DNA of 51,022 nt from Sulfitobacter sp. (GTDB lineage Bacteria; Pseudomonadota; Alphaproteobacteria; Rhodobacterales; Rhodobacteraceae), in contig JAFMGZ010000009.1 in NCBI GenBank assembly GCA_017854855.1, positions 1-51,022 on the forward strand. Reading direction: 5' to 3'. The position numbers and the translations under genes were made by a program. Positions 21,005-32,485 of this stretch are shown piece after piece (the stretch's first letter is position 1; each line of letters opens with the position of its first letter). The notes under the pieces were generated by a model that searched no databases, was not told where the DNA came from, and worked only from the letters and a program-made list of their open reading frames with translations.

Positions 21005-22597
21005 ATGGCTGACCAGACCAACAACGCCCGAGCGCTTGTACCCGAAACGGGCGTCGCTGATCTGGGGCTTTTTGGCAAACCCCTGTTCGAGGACCCCAGT
21101 GCGCGTGCCTTGGCGCGGGTCGGCGTTGTGGATGTGGGGTCAAACTCTGTCCGTTTGGTGGTCTTTGACGGCGCGGCCCGCTCTCCTGCGTATTTCTACA
21201 ATGAAAAGATCATGTGTGCCCTTGGGGCTGGCATGGCCGAGACCGGGCATTTGTCGCCCGAGGGCCGGGTCCGCGCCCTGTCCGCGATGCGCCGGTTCAA
21301 GAAACTGGCCGACAGCATGGGATTGTCCGAACTGACCGTGGTGGCCACAGCGGCGGTGCGCGACGCCAGCGACGGACGCGCGTTTTGCGACGAGGTGCTG
21401 CGCGATACAGGCCTGCGCATCTGGGTGATCGACGGCGAGGAAGAGGCACGGCTGTCAGCGCAAGGCGTTCTGTTGGGCTGGCCCGGGGCCTTTGGTCTGG
21501 TCTGCGATATCGGCGGATCCTCAATGGAGTTGGCCGAAATATCGGGGGGCCGCGTCGGCCGCCGCGTCTCATCCCAACTAGGGCCGTTGAAACTGCGCGA
21601 CATCAAGGGCGGTGCCAAGGCGCGTAACGCCCATATCAAGGAAGTCATGCTGCGCCTCAAAGACACCATGGGGGCCCAGCGCGACCGGTTGTTTCTGGTC
21701 GGCGGATCATGGCGCGCCATTGCACGGATCGACATGACCCGGCGGGGCTATCCGCTGCATGTCCTGCATGAATACCGCATGTCGCCGCGCGCGGTCAGCG
21801 CCACGGTGAAATACATCAAGAACAGCGATCCAGAAGAGCTGCGTCTGGCCTGTGGTGTGTCCGCCAGCCGGATGGCGCTGGTACCCTATGCCGCCGAAGT
21901 GCTGAGCCGTCTGGTCAAGACCTTTACGCCCAAGGACATCGCCATCTCAAGCTATGGGATCCGCGAGGGCATGCTGTATGAGCAGATGCCCCAGCGCCTG
22001 CGCGACCGTGACCCCCTGCTGGAGGCCTGCCGCTTTGCCGAAGCCAAGGATGCCCGCACGCCGGGCTTTGGCAAGGTGCTGTATAACTTCATCCTGCCGC
22101 TGTACAAATCCGCCTCGGCCCCGCGCAGGCGTTTGATCAAGGCGGCCTGCCTTTTGCATGATGTCAGCTGGCGGGCGCATCCCGACTACCGGGCCGAGGT
22201 CTGTTTTGACAATGCCACCCGCGCCAATCTGGGCGGATTGAAACATTCAGAACGGGTGTTTCTGGGTCTGGCGCTGCTGCACCGCTATTCCAACAAACGC
22301 GAAAATTCGCGGTTTGAAGATCTATACGAAATGATCGACGAAAAGGCCCGTGCGGATGCCGAAGTCCTGGGCAAGGCCATGCGCTTTGGCGCAATGCTAT
22401 GGATGAACCCCGAAGAAGAACGCGGCGAATTGCGGTGGTTCTCAAAAAAGAAGCAACTGCAATTGCGCCTGACCCAGGACATGCTGCCATTGTTTGGCGA
22501 AGTCGCTGAGGCGCGGCTGAATTCGCTTGCCGCGTCGCTTGGTGCTATGGTCGAGATCAAGACGGTGAAGGCGCGCAAAATCCAGGTGGACGAATAG
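21005..22597 (+). CDS. ppx: Exopolyphosphatase / Ppx-GppA family
   Basis: A 530-residue exopolyphosphatase of the ASKHA fold that releases phosphate from polyphosphate ends. The first phosphate-binding motif is VVDVGSNSVRLVVFDG (from about residue 41). The second is VCDIGGSSMELAEI, preceded by the conserved DGEEEARLSAQGV. A C-terminal HD-like helical part follows (CLLHDVSWRAHPDYR). GppA (guanosine pentaphosphate phosphohydrolase) is the alternative, but adjacency to ppk favours Ppx. GGAG precedes the ATG. Confidence 0.93.
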   Translation: MADQTNNARALVPETGVADLGLFGKPLFEDPSARALARVGVVDVGSNSVRLVVFDGAARSPAYFYNEKIMCALGAGMAETGHLSPEGRVRALSAMRRFKKLADSMGLSELTVVATAAVRDASDGRAFCDEVLRDTGLRIWVIDGEEEARLSAQGVLLGWPGAFGLVCDIGGSSMELAEISGGRVGRRVSSQLGPLKLRDIKGGAKARNAHIKEVMLRLKDTMGAQRDRLFLVGGSWRAIARIDMTRRGYPLHVLHEYRMSPRAVSATVKYIKNSDPEELRLACGVSASRMALVPYAAEVLSRLVKTFTPKDIAISSYGIREGMLYEQMPQRLRDRDPLLEACRFAEAKDARTPGFGKVLYNFILPLYKSASAPRRRLIKAACLLHDVSWRAHPDYRAEVCFDNATRANLGGLKHSERVFLGLALLHRYSNKRENSRFEDLYEMIDEKARADAEVLGKAMRFGAMLWMNPEEERGELRWFSKKKQLQLRLTQDMLPLFGEVAEARLNSLAASLGAMVEIKTVKARKIQVDE

Positions 22598-22659
22598 GGT
22601 TCAGGGCACGGGCCTATTACGCAACAGCGTCCCCCGCATGAGCCATTCACACAGATGCG

Positions 22660-23028
22660 TCAAAGGTCAATCTGCGGGGCGGGGTCGACCGGGGTTGCAG
22701 GCACATCTTCCGGGGCCTCGGGCTTGCGGCGCATGATGATGTCGCCGTTGGGCAGGATCTCGGGGGCCTCATAGGCATTCCAATCCTCAACCTCGCGCAA
22801 AAGCGCAGTGAATTTCGGGCCCATCTGATCGGCAAACTGCCGAAAGGCCGGACCGATATCATCAGCCAGCCCTGAAAATTCTTCAATCGCAGGCTCCATC
22901 TCCTTGAGGATGCCTTCCATGAACATCTGCGCGCCCCGCTCCATCAGCGACAGGCCGCGTTCCTCTTCTGCCTGGGCCACGGGAGCCAGAACACTCAGCA
23001 CGGTCACAAAGGGGATCAGCTTTTTCAT
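22660..23028 (-). CDS. Exported acidic protein of unknown function
   Basis: About 122 residues, starting MKKLIPFVTVLSVLAPVAQA, a clear Sec signal peptide with likely cleavage after AQA. The mature part is acidic and helical (MERGAQMFMEGILKEMEPAI), with a proline-rich C-terminus. I recognise no catalytic motif; database labels such as ATPase for relatives would not be supported, since no Walker motif is present. The internal ATG is preferred over one 18 bases upstream because it starts the signal peptide. It is 29 bases downstream of the EEP gene on the same strand. Confidence 0.75.
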   Translation of the reverse strand: MKKLIPFVTVLSVLAPVAQAEEERGLSLMERGAQMFMEGILKEMEPAIEEFSGLADDIGPAFRQFADQMGPKFTALLREVEDWNAYEAPEILPNGDIIMRRKPEAPEDVPATPVDPAPQIDL

Positions 23029-23057
23029 GAAATCAATATAAGGCAATCCACGCCGAA

Positions 23058-24089
23058 TTACGAGGGATCGTCGAAATCAATCGTAACCGGAAAATGATCA
23101 GAGGCGGCAACCAAAGCATCGCGCAGATCAGGCGTTTTCCAGCATTCAGGGTCATCCATCGGATGCCAGATGCGCCATTTGGCCTGCCTGGACAGAAAAT
23201 CATCCGTGACCATGATATAATCCAGCAACGCCTGCAAGAACCGCTTTTCCTGCCGGATCCAGAACCGTGCCGTGGTCGGCAAGGCCGCCAGTTTCCGGGC
23301 CAGCGCCTGCCGGGCATGGGGGTCAAACAGCTCCTGCTTCTTGCCATGGCCCATGACGATCTCAACCGAAGAACGGCCAAAAAGGGTCTCAAATTCATCA
23401 AGCCCAGGACCGTCGTTCAAATCCCCCAGCACCATCAGCGGCGTGCCGGCCTGCACATGCGCCTCTACCCTGCCGCGCAGCCAGATGGCCTGCGCCAATT
23501 GCTTGCGGCGGTTGGCGATATTGATGCTGATCATCTCGGCATCGCTCCGCGCACCATGCGGTGCCTTGGATTTCAAATGTGCCCCGATCATCTGAAATCG
23601 AAACCCATTGCGCGTCTCAACCGCAACCTCAAGCGGCGGCTTGGAGAAAACCACAAGGTCTTCGGTCGCATCAATGTCCAGGTCAATGCGCAAGGACCCG
23701 TCAAATCGCGGCGCACCCGTGGCCCCCTCCGGTCCAGAGGACACACCCTGCGGATCATGTCGGCAGGTCAGGACATCAGGATCATACAGCAGGGCAATTT
23801 CCTGCTGGGTATCATTGGGAAAACCGATCACCACCTCACGCGCCCGCAGGCCGAAATGCTCGGCAAAGCCGGTCAGCGCCCGCACCGTCGACTGAGAACC
23901 GCTTTGGTCCGGGGCCTCGATCACCATGATCGCATCCGCATCAAGCGTCTTGAACACCCGGCCCAGCGCCGCAGTCTGCTCGGCACGGGTCACCTTGTAG
24001 CGCGCAGACCATTCCCCATCATTGAACAATACGCCCTTTTGATCAAACAGCGACGAAAACCATTCAACATTATAGGTCGCAATCCGCAT
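23058..24089 (-). CDS. Endonuclease/exonuclease/phosphatase (EEP) family protein
   Basis: A 343-residue EEP-fold hydrolase. The N-terminal MRIATYNVEWF carries the conserved metal-binding Asn. IMVIEAPDQ has the conserved Glu, PLMVLGDLNDGPG is the GDxN motif, and the end SDHFPVTIDF gives the catalytic Asp-His pair. No signal peptide is visible, so it is probably cytosolic. The substrate (nucleic acid, phosphodiester or other phosphoester) is not deducible. Its ATG overlaps the stop of the TerB/J-domain gene as TGATG, showing translational coupling. Confidence 0.85.
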   Translation of the reverse strand: MRIATYNVEWFSSLFDQKGVLFNDGEWSARYKVTRAEQTAALGRVFKTLDADAIMVIEAPDQSGSQSTVRALTGFAEHFGLRAREVVIGFPNDTQQEIALLYDPDVLTCRHDPQGVSSGPEGATGAPRFDGSLRIDLDIDATEDLVVFSKPPLEVAVETRNGFRFQMIGAHLKSKAPHGARSDAEMISINIANRRKQLAQAIWLRGRVEAHVQAGTPLMVLGDLNDGPGLDEFETLFGRSSVEIVMGHGKKQELFDPHARQALARKLAALPTTARFWIRQEKRFLQALLDYIMVTDDFLSRQAKWRIWHPMDDPECWKTPDLRDALVAASDHFPVTIDFDDPS

Positions 24090-24769
24090 CAGACCGCCTT
24101 GCCGGACAAGGTTTCCCAAGCGCGGTTGATGTCAATCATGCGCTTTTCAGCCATGCGCACGGCCTCTTGCGGCAATCCCCGGGCGACCAGCGCATCGGGG
24201 TGATTGTCCTTGACCAATTGCCGCCAGGCCGCGCGCGCCTCTTGCAGCGACGCATTGGGCGAAATCCCCAAGACACTATGCGGCAAAGGCGAGGTATCAG
24301 GCACGAACCGCGCCTTGAGCGTATGAAACTGGGCCTCCGACAGGCCGAAAATCCGGGCCACTTCCTCTAGGAAAGCATCCTCGTTCGGGTGATAGGTGCC
24401 ATCAGCCATCGCAATGTGAAACAATCCCTCGATGAGGTCCGTCAGGATGGCGGGCTGGTCCTGGAACATCCGCGCGATCCGGCGGGCGTAATCGTCAAAG
24501 CCTGCCACATCATGGCGCGCCATGTTAAACACCCGTGCCGCCCCCGGGGCATCCGCTTCCGCAATCTGGAACACCTCCCGAAAGGCCGTGACCTCATCGC
24601 GGGTGACCAGCCCGTCGGCCTTGGCCATTTTTGCCCCCAGGGCGATCACCGCGATGGTAAATGCAACAGAACGTTCCGGCGGACTGCGCAAACGGTCAAA
24701 GACAGCCGCCAACCCCTCGCCCAAGGCGAGTGCAGACAGGGCTTCGGTGATACGGGTCCAAATCGACAT
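24089..24769 (-). CDS. TerB-like and J-domain protein (DjlA-type)
   Basis: About 226 residues with an N-terminal TerB-like all-helical domain (around VIALGAKMAKADGLVTRDEV and then HIAMADGTYHPNEDAFLEEV). A C-terminal J domain is about 60 residues long with the HPD tripeptide in LVKDNHPDALV. This is the DjlA arrangement without an obvious membrane anchor, so it is a likely soluble DnaK co-chaperone. The start MSIWTRI is chosen; in-frame ATGs at 24775 and 24781 are possible, and the longer frame to 24883 is unlikely. It is coupled to the downstream EEP gene. Confidence 0.82.
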   Translation of the reverse strand: MSIWTRITEALSALALGEGLAAVFDRLRSPPERSVAFTIAVIALGAKMAKADGLVTRDEVTAFREVFQIAEADAPGAARVFNMARHDVAGFDDYARRIARMFQDQPAILTDLIEGLFHIAMADGTYHPNEDAFLEEVARIFGLSEAQFHTLKARFVPDTSPLPHSVLGISPNASLQEARAAWRQLVKDNHPDALVARGLPQEAVRMAEKRMIDINRAWETLSGKAV

Positions 24770-24895
24770 GGGCATGATCATACCTGAGCCAGTCTGGGAA
24801 GTCAGGGCCGCAGCAAGGTTTTCTGCATTAAAATCAAGCCAGACCGTTGGTTTGCCACCCCCCGCGCCGCAGCAGCCCACCAAATCGCACAGGCC

Positions 24896-25507
24896 TCAGG
24901 CCAATTCCCGAACCTCGCCCTTCCGCTCAAACCGCGCCGATAGCCGGGCCACATCCTGCACAAAGCGAATACGCCCGTCGCGCAGATGCGGGGCCAGCAG
25001 CACGGCCAGCGCCTCCGCTTCCGGGTGGGCCACTCGCAACTCTGTCAGCCGCAGACCAGATGCAGCCAACCGCGCAGCCGGATGGGCATCCCCCTCCCAT
25101 TCGATCAGGGCCGGCGCACAATTGTCAAAGGGCAACACACCACTGATCGGCACGGCCATGCGCCAACGCAAATCCCCGCGTTGCAACGACACCGGTTCCC
25201 CGAACCCCTGCGGCAAATCTGCAAGCGTGGCATCCAGGTCCTCACATCGACAGATCCAGTTTGTCAGGCGCGCAGGCCCGCGAAACCTGTCCAGATCGAA
25301 CCAGCGTGCCCGATCCGGTTTCGGTGCCTCGGGGTTGATGGCGATTGCTTCAAAATACAGCCCGTCCTCCAAGCCCAAAAGCCTGTTGTGAGTATGGAAA
25401 ACCGCATGCTCCCCGCCGGCCTGCAATGCCACGCCCAACGCCTGTTCCGCATGCTGTGTTGCCGCCGCCAGCGTCTCTGCGGCAACTGCGATATGGTCGA
25501 ACTCCAT
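24896..25507 (-). CDS. VOC/glyoxalase-like domain protein
   Basis: About 203 residues, starting MEFDHIAVAAETLAAA. This is the opening of a vicinal-oxygen-chelate beta-alpha-beta module (glyoxalase-like domain type 3), with HTHNRLLGLEDGLYFEAIAI next. The second half (LPFDNCAPALIEWEGDAHPA) is the paired module. Candidate metal residues are His5, the HTHN region and Glu in YFEAI. The substrate is unknown. It lies on the same strand downstream of methylmalonyl-CoA mutase, separated by a hairpin and the dispersed motif, so it is probably a separate unit. It is not the short methylmalonyl-CoA epimerase form. Confidence 0.78.
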   Translation of the reverse strand: MEFDHIAVAAETLAAATQHAEQALGVALQAGGEHAVFHTHNRLLGLEDGLYFEAIAINPEAPKPDRARWFDLDRFRGPARLTNWICRCEDLDATLADLPQGFGEPVSLQRGDLRWRMAVPISGVLPFDNCAPALIEWEGDAHPAARLAASGLRLTELRVAHPEAEALAVLLAPHLRDGRIRFVQDVARLSARFERKGEVRELA

Positions 25508-25516
25508 CCCACCCAT

Positions 25517-25548
25517 CCTCTTCTCTTTTTGGCCTTAAATCCCTTCGG
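25517..25548 (-). repeat. GGCCAAAAAGAG dispersed intergenic motif, copy 2
   Basis: On the minus strand this reads GAAGGGATTTAAGGCC then AAAAAGAGAAGAGG. It follows the hairpin at 25558-25580 after the mutase gene. It is aligned with the copies at 13488-13514 and 42447-42470. Confidence 0.6.
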
Positions 25549-25557
25549 AGGGGGTTT

Positions 25558-25580
25558 GGGGGAGGCAGACAGCCTCCCCC
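25558..25580 (-). terminator. Hairpin after methylmalonyl-CoA mutase
   Basis: Perfect 9-bp stem GGGGGAGGC/GCCTCCCCC with a 5-base loop, 6 bases after the mutase stop on the minus strand. It is followed by AAACCCCC rather than Us. It is probably a transcript-end or 3'-protective structure coupled to the adjacent dispersed motif. Confidence 0.6.
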
Positions 25581-25586
25581 ATTCCA

Positions 25587-27710
25587 TCAATCCCGCGCCG
25601 CCCGGATGAGTTTGAGAATATCCTCGGCCGCAGCAGGAATATTGGTGCCGGGACCAAAGATCGCCTTGACCCCTGCATCATAGAGGAACTGGTAATCCTG
25701 CTGCGGAATAACCCCGCCGCAGATGACCAGAATATCCTCCGCCCCCGCCTCCTTCAGCGCCTGCACCAACTGCGGGGCCAAAGTCTTGTGCCCGGCGGCC
25801 TGCGACGAGATACCGATCACATGAACATCATTATCAACCGCATCCTGCGCCGCCTCGGCAGGGGTCTGGAACAGCGGCCCCACATCCACATCAAACCCGA
25901 TATCGGCAAAGGCTGTGGCAATCACCTTGGCCCCGCGGTCATGACCGTCCTGGCCCATCTTGACGACCAACATGCGCGGGCGGCGTCCCTCTTCTTCGGC
26001 AAAGACTTCAACCGATTTCTGGATCGCGGCAAAGCCTGCGTCGCCCTCATAGGCGGCACCATAAACACCCGCGAGGGTCTTCACTTCTGCCCGGTGGCGG
26101 CCGAACTCTTCTTCCATTGCCATACTGATCTCCCCCACGGTGGCGCGGGCCCGCGCCGCTTCCACTGCCCCTTCCAGCAAATTTCCACCCTCTTTGGCCC
26201 GGCGCGTCAGCTCTGCCAGTGCCGCGCTGCAGGCGGCGTCATCGCGGCTAGCACGGATGCTTTCCAGTCGCTTGATCTGGCTCAACCGGACTGCCACGTT
26301 ATCGACATCCAGAATGTCGATCGGGTCTTCATTGTCGCGGCGGTATTTGTTCACGCCGACGATCACTTCGGTGCCCCGGTCAATATTGGCCTGACGGGTC
26401 GCTGCGGCCTCCTCGATGCGCAGCTTGGGCATGCCAGAGGCCACCGCCTTGGTCATGCCGCCCAACTCCTCGACCTCTTCGATCAATTTCCAGGCCGCTT
26501 CGGCCAGATCATGGGTCAGCTTTTCAACGTAGTAGGAGCCCGCCAGCGGATCGACCACATTGGTCACCCCAGTTTCTTCTTGCAAGATCAGCTGCGTGTT
26601 GCGTGCGATCCGGGCCGAATGTTCCGTGGGCAGGCCGATCGCCTCATCCAGTGAATTGGTATGCAGACTTTGCGTCCCGCCCAAAACGGCGCTCATCGCC
26701 TCAAAGGCCGTGCGCACCACGTTGTTGTAGGGATCCTGTTCCGCAAGGCTGACCCCGGAGGTCTGGCAATGGGTCCGCAGCATCGAGGATTTGGGGTTCT
26801 TGGGTTCAAACTCCGACATGATCTTGTGCCACAGCAGACGGGCCGCGCGCAGTTTGGCCGCTTCCATGAAAAAATTCATGCCGATGGCAAAAAAGAAGCT
26901 GAGCCGCCCGGCAAATTTGTCCACATCCATGCCCCGGGCAATCGCGGCCCGCACATATTCGCGCCCGTCCGCCAGCGTAAAGGCCAGCTCCTGCACCAGG
27001 TTCGCGCCCGCCTCTTGCATATGGTAGCCAGAGATCGAGATGGAGTTGAATTTTGGCATCTCGGAGGATGTATATTCGATAATATCGGCAATGATCCGCA
27101 TCGAAGGCTCAGGCGGATAGATATAGGTGTTGCGCACCATGAATTCCTTCAGAATGTCGTTCTGAATGGTGCCTGAAAGGACGGATTTGTCATGCCCCTG
27201 TTCTTCGCCCGCCACGATGAAACTGGCCAGGATCGGGATCACAGCACCGTTCATGGTCATCGACACAGAGACTTTATCCAGCGGAATGCCATCAAAGAGG
27301 ATTTTCATATCCTCGACGCTGTCGATGGCCACGCCCGCCTTGCCCACATCACCCTCAACGCGGGGATGGTCGCTGTCATAGCCGCGGTGTGTAGCCAGAT
27401 CAAAGGCCACCGAGACGCCCTGCTGGCCCGCAGCAAGGTTCCGGCGGTAAAAGGCGTTGGATTCCTCAGCCGTTGAAAAGCCCGCATATTGACGGATGGT
27501 CCACGGACGGCCCGCGTACATCGTGGCCTTCACACCGCGTGTAAAAGGGGCCTCACCGGGCATGGAGCCCAGATGGGAAACGCCTTCCAGATCCTGTGCG
27601 GTATAGACCGGCGATACGTCGATCCCTTCGAGGGTTTTCCACGTCAGATCGTCAACACCACGGCCCCGCAGCTCTGCTTCAGCGGCTTCGCGCCAGTTGT
27701 CCTTGGTCAT
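25587..27710 (-). CDS. scpA: Methylmalonyl-CoA mutase, single-chain type
   Basis: A 707-residue adenosylcobalamin enzyme interconverting (R)-methylmalonyl-CoA and succinyl-CoA. The N-terminal TIM-barrel CoA-binding part shows [20 protein letters not shown], then [13 protein letters not shown]. The C-terminal B12 domain has the DxHxxG signature DGHDRG, with the cobalt-ligating His590, followed by the GGVIP segment. Length and single chain match the homodimeric enzyme. It is the last step of propionyl-CoA assimilation, with pccA and pccB nearby. Its start lies inside the 3' end of the sulfotransferase-like gene by 32 bases. Confidence 0.96.
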   Translation of the reverse strand: MTKDNWREAAEAELRGRGVDDLTWKTLEGIDVSPVYTAQDLEGVSHLGSMPGEAPFTRGVKATMYAGRPWTIRQYAGFSTAEESNAFYRRNLAAGQQGVSVAFDLATHRGYDSDHPRVEGDVGKAGVAIDSVEDMKILFDGIPLDKVSVSMTMNGAVIPILASFIVAGEEQGHDKSVLSGTIQNDILKEFMVRNTYIYPPEPSMRIIADIIEYTSSEMPKFNSISISGYHMQEAGANLVQELAFTLADGREYVRAAIARGMDVDKFAGRLSFFFAIGMNFFMEAAKLRAARLLWHKIMSEFEPKNPKSSMLRTHCQTSGVSLAEQDPYNNVVRTAFEAMSAVLGGTQSLHTNSLDEAIGLPTEHSARIARNTQLILQEETGVTNVVDPLAGSYYVEKLTHDLAEAAWKLIEEVEELGGMTKAVASGMPKLRIEEAAATRQANIDRGTEVIVGVNKYRRDNEDPIDILDVDNVAVRLSQIKRLESIRASRDDAACSAALAELTRRAKEGGNLLEGAVEAARARATVGEISMAMEEEFGRHRAEVKTLAGVYGAAYEGDAGFAAIQKSVEVFAEEEGRRPRMLVVKMGQDGHDRGAKVIATAFADIGFDVDVGPLFQTPAEAAQDAVDNDVHVIGISSQAAGHKTLAPQLVQALKEAGAEDILVICGGVIPQQDYQFLYDAGVKAIFGPGTNIPAAAEDILKLIRAARD

Positions 27711-28614
27711 ATCCTTGTCCTTTTATCATGGCACCCGCCGGCAGATTTGTCTCTGCTCTGGTGCGGTGCGTGTCCTGTGTCAGTGTGGCCAGACCATCTG
27801 CCCCGGCAATCAGCCAGTGCATATCGTCTGCGTAATTTTCCCTCAGGCGGGCGGTTTGTTCGGCCGAAAATGGCTGCCAACGGCCTGTCGCATCAGGCAG
27901 CAGATCGGGGTCGGATCCCTGGTCGTTCAGCATGCGGCGCAGTGCTTGCACGTCATGGGACCGGTTCAGCCAGCGCAATTTGTCGTCCGCAGGGGCATCC
28001 GCCCCAAGCGCCAGCTGCAGGATCTGGTCTGGCCTGCCATTATGCACCTCAAAGGGGATCACCTCAATTTCGGCACCCGGCACAGCACAGGCCAGATCGG
28101 TCACGACATCGCGCCAGCTGCGGCTGTTGCGTGATATCGCCTCGCATTGGGCGGTCGAGGGTACCGCATGGCCCCGCGCCACGACCATAGCGCTGGCCGA
28201 GGCCCACCAGATGTCCTGCGACCGGATCGACAGCACGATCCGCCGGACCCGGCCGCCAAATGCCGGGGCCAACCGTGCCGCACGTTCCCCCGCCGCCGGA
28301 TAAAGCCGGCCCAGACGTAAATTCTGCGCGCAGCTGCCCAGCAGGTTTTCGTCACTGACCAAAAGCTGCCGGATACCCCGCGCCTGCGCCTGTTGGCACA
28401 TCATGCGCACGCGCCCTTCGGCCCGGCGCGCAAAGTTACGGCCCTTGGTGGCCACCATGGACCGAAAGAGCCCCGGAAACACCGTCTTGCGCGACCGGCG
28501 CGGCCCCCAAAAGGCCACGTCCTCAGCCGACAGATCATCCATTTGATCGCGCATGTAGTTTTGAAAGGTCGTTGTTGCGGTGCGATGTGCGCCAAGATGC
28601 AGGATTACGTCCAT
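27679..28614 (-). CDS. Sulfotransferase-like P-loop protein, function unknown
   Basis: About 311 residues, beginning [20 protein letters not shown]. This is a beta strand plus the PAPS/P-loop-like GxHRTATT motif typical of sulfotransferase-fold proteins in roseobacters. The later region [20 protein letters not shown] resembles the 3'-phosphate-binding strand with conserved Arg and Ser. A sulfated substrate is not known, and loss of activity is possible. An in-frame ATG at 28683 is an alternative start. The 3' end overlaps the mutase start by 32 bases, so the two are probably cotranscribed, an unusual pairing. It is divergent from the DUF4174 gene. Confidence 0.7.
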   Translation of the reverse strand: MDVILHLGAHRTATTTFQNYMRDQMDDLSAEDVAFWGPRRSRKTVFPGLFRSMVATKGRNFARRAEGRVRMMCQQAQARGIRQLLVSDENLLGSCAQNLRLGRLYPAAGERAARLAPAFGGRVRRIVLSIRSQDIWWASASAMVVARGHAVPSTAQCEAISRNSRSWRDVVTDLACAVPGAEIEVIPFEVHNGRPDQILQLALGADAPADDKLRWLNRSHDVQALRRMLNDQGSDPDLLPDATGRWQPFSAEQTARLRENYADDMHWLIAGADGLATLTQDTHRTRAETNLPAGAMIKGQGYDQGQLARSR

Positions 28615-28782
28615 AAGGGTGCGGCCAAGCCTCTGCCAAAGCGCCGCCCCGTCCGGCTGTGATGCGGGGAACACCGCGTTCATGCCCCCAAACCCCTTGC
28701 AGAGCGCTTAATGCGACAATGCGACAGTTTAGCCATCGTATTCTGTGAAATCCCGCTTATATCTGATGATATAGGAGACCAC

Positions 28783-29238
28783 ATGAAACGTATCATCGCC
28801 CTTGTAATTGCTGGACTAATCGCAACCGCAGGAACCGCGCAGGAGACTGCCATGCCGCAGGACCAGAACCTGTTTGCCACAGCCGATATGGCCGATTTGA
28901 GCGAATTTCGCTGGAAAAAACGGCCCGTATTGGTGTTTGCCGACAGCGCGGATGACCCCGCCTTTATCGAGCAGATGGAATTACTGCATGACCGCGAGGT
29001 CGAACTGGCGGAACGCGACGTGATCGTCCTGACCGATACGGACCCCGCAGCGCGCAGCCCTCTGCGCCTCAAGATGCGGCCGCGCGGCTTTATGCTGGTG
29101 CTGGTCGGCAAGGACGGCGGCATCAAGCTGCGCAAACCCTTCCCCTGGGACGTGCGCGAGATCACGCGCAGCATCGACAAGATGCCCATGCGCAAACGTG
29201 AAATCCGCGAGGAAAAGGACGCAGCGCGCGACAGCTGA
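28783..29238 (+). CDS. Exported DUF4174 protein
   Basis: About 151 residues. The ATG at 28783 (AGGAGA upstream) begins MKRIIALVIAGLIATAGTAQ, a Sec signal peptide. The mature part ADLSEFRWKKRPVLVFADSA, RDVIVLTDTDPA and GFMLVLVGKDGGIKLRKP is the thioredoxin-like-fold DUF4174 pattern, without a CxxC pair. It is presumed periplasmic with unknown function. Codons upstream of 28783 are rejected. It is transcribed alone, divergently from the sulfotransferase-like gene and convergently with pccA. Confidence 0.82.
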   Translation: MKRIIALVIAGLIATAGTAQETAMPQDQNLFATADMADLSEFRWKKRPVLVFADSADDPAFIEQMELLHDREVELAERDVIVLTDTDPAARSPLRLKMRPRGFMLVLVGKDGGIKLRKPFPWDVREITRSIDKMPMRKREIREEKDAARDS

Positions 29239-29406
29239 ACCGGGATTGCGGACCGATTGGACGCAGCCAGGATGGCCGCACGAAAGGGTCCGTTCCACTG
29301 TCGCAGAACGAAACCCATGTCGTGCTGATCCCTCGTCACTTGATCCAAAACAGGTTCCCATCGTGCCTGCAGATCGAAAACGCCGCCCCCCATGGGGTCA
29401 TGGGCG

Positions 29407-31452
<2,046 letters not shown>

Positions 31453-31566
31453 GAGGTATCCTCTTGGGTCTTTGGATAAACGCGGAAACCCCGCTGCAGC
31501 AGGTGCTGCGCGGGGTCTGTGAAACGGGAGCCGCGCGGGGCAAAGCCGCGCAGACGGGTTGTCAGG

Positions 31567-31773
31567 TCAGTTGCATTTGCCGGGGTAGACTTGGCAATAG
31601 GCGACATTGCCTGCCGCTCCGATCGCCGCACCCCGGGCAAGGCTGCCGCTGGTGATCGCTGCGGCACCGGCACCAATGGCGGCACCGCCCAGCGCCTGTT
31701 CGCCAATCGTATCGCCACAGGCCCCGAGGGCCGCACAAAGGAGGGCGATGCATGATAATTTCGTGACGGGCAT
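31567..31773 (-). CDS. Small glycine/alanine-rich lipoprotein
   Basis: A 68-residue protein with AAGGAG 7 bases before its ATG. Signal MPVTKLSCIALLCAALGACG ends in a lipobox LGAC. The mature part has glycine-zipper-like repeats (GGAAIGAGAAAITSG and ARGAAIGAAGN) and two Cys near the C-terminus (YCQVYPGKCN). It resembles small outer-membrane glycine-zipper lipoproteins. It lies 114 bases upstream of pccA on the same strand; whether it is cotranscribed is unclear. Confidence 0.75.
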   Translation of the reverse strand: MPVTKLSCIALLCAALGACGDTIGEQALGGAAIGAGAAAITSGSLARGAAIGAAGNVAYCQVYPGKCN

Positions 31774-31841
31774 GATGATGCTCCTTGGTGGCGGGTTGAC
31801 GCAGGCGTTTCCCTGACACCGCCCCCCTCACGCAAGGTGGA

Positions 31842-31881
31842 AAAAAGGGGCAGTTCGAAATGTGCGGTACCGAACTGCCCC
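31842..31881 (-). terminator. Strong Rho-independent terminator
   Basis: Perfect 11-bp stem GGGGCAGTTCG/CGAACTGCCCC (31848-31858 and 31871-31881), followed on the minus strand by six Ts (31847-31842). It ends transcription coming from the 119-residue gene, about 170 bases after that gene stops, and insulates the small lipoprotein and pccA from upstream transcription. Confidence 0.85.
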
Positions 31882-32053
31882 AGAGGGGAAGGGGTTAGGT
31901 CTAAGTCTGCCACTGGTCGCCCCGGATGGGCCCCAGCGTCAGCAATGCCGACGTTGGCCCAAGTCATCGCATGGACCAAGGGGGTCGAAACCCATTTCCT
32001 GAAATCGGCCAAGCCCCGCTTGTTTATGGAAATTTCTGGCAAAATCATGCCGA
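31882..32053 (-). other. Unannotated 3' region with imperfect hairpin
   Basis: This 172-base stretch between a gene stop and its terminator holds an imperfect hairpin. Outer arms TGGGCC/GGCCCA are at 31927-31932 and 31956-31961, and inner arms CGTC/GACG at 31937-31940 and 31950-31953. A minus-strand frame from an overlapping ATG at 32057 stays open through the terminator, but its translation does not look like a protein. It may be a long structured 3' UTR. Confidence 0.35.
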
Positions 32054-32413
32054 TCAATCCTCGAATGCTTCGGGGAAAGACGCGCGGGCCACCGCCTCGT
32101 TGATCACCAGCATCGCTTCGTAATGCGCGGGATCAAACGGGTCTGTCGCTGGCAGCACCTCGCGGCCGAACAGCCAAGACAGCCGCCCTGCATCCAGATT
32201 GCCGCGCTCAAAGGGTTGATCCCCGAAATGTTCCCAAAGCGCCTTCATAAAGGCGGCATCGGCGCGCCGGTCAGGCGGGCGACGATCAGAACGACGTTCG
32301 CGCCGGGTGATCGGTGTCACCCCTTTGGGGTTCGGTCGACGGATGATGAATTGAAAATCGGTACTGGGCAAACGGCCCGGAAAACCGCGGTGTTTCAGCA
32401 TATAGGCTGGCAT
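32054..32413 (-). CDS. Conserved hypothetical protein, 119 residues
   Basis: A soluble-looking 119-residue protein with no signal peptide and no membrane helix. GGAGGG lies 6-7 bases before the ATG. The middle is rich in Arg (RRERRSDRRPPDRR) and the C-terminal half is acidic and helical (HYEAMLVINEAVARASFPEA). I recognise no family or catalytic motif. It sits 72 bases after the small TSGQ lipoprotein gene on the same strand within the pcc region and may be cotranscribed with it. Confidence 0.65.
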   Translation of the reverse strand: MPAYMLKHRGFPGRLPSTDFQFIIRRPNPKGVTPITRRERRSDRRPPDRRADAAFMKALWEHFGDQPFERGNLDAGRLSWLFGREVLPATDPFDPAHYEAMLVINEAVARASFPEAFED

Positions 32414-32485
32414 CAGACGGCCCTCCGATCATAGGGCCACCCAAGGGGCGTCGGGGCAGACGCATAGGCCTGCCCCGCAGTAAGC

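Noticed and set aside
28680..29393. Minus-strand frame overlapping the DUF4174 gene
   Set aside because: It is mostly antisense to the DUF4174 coding region, which has a clear signal peptide and ribosome-binding site. The first part, in the gap before pccA, could be a gene remnant but shows nothing recognisable.
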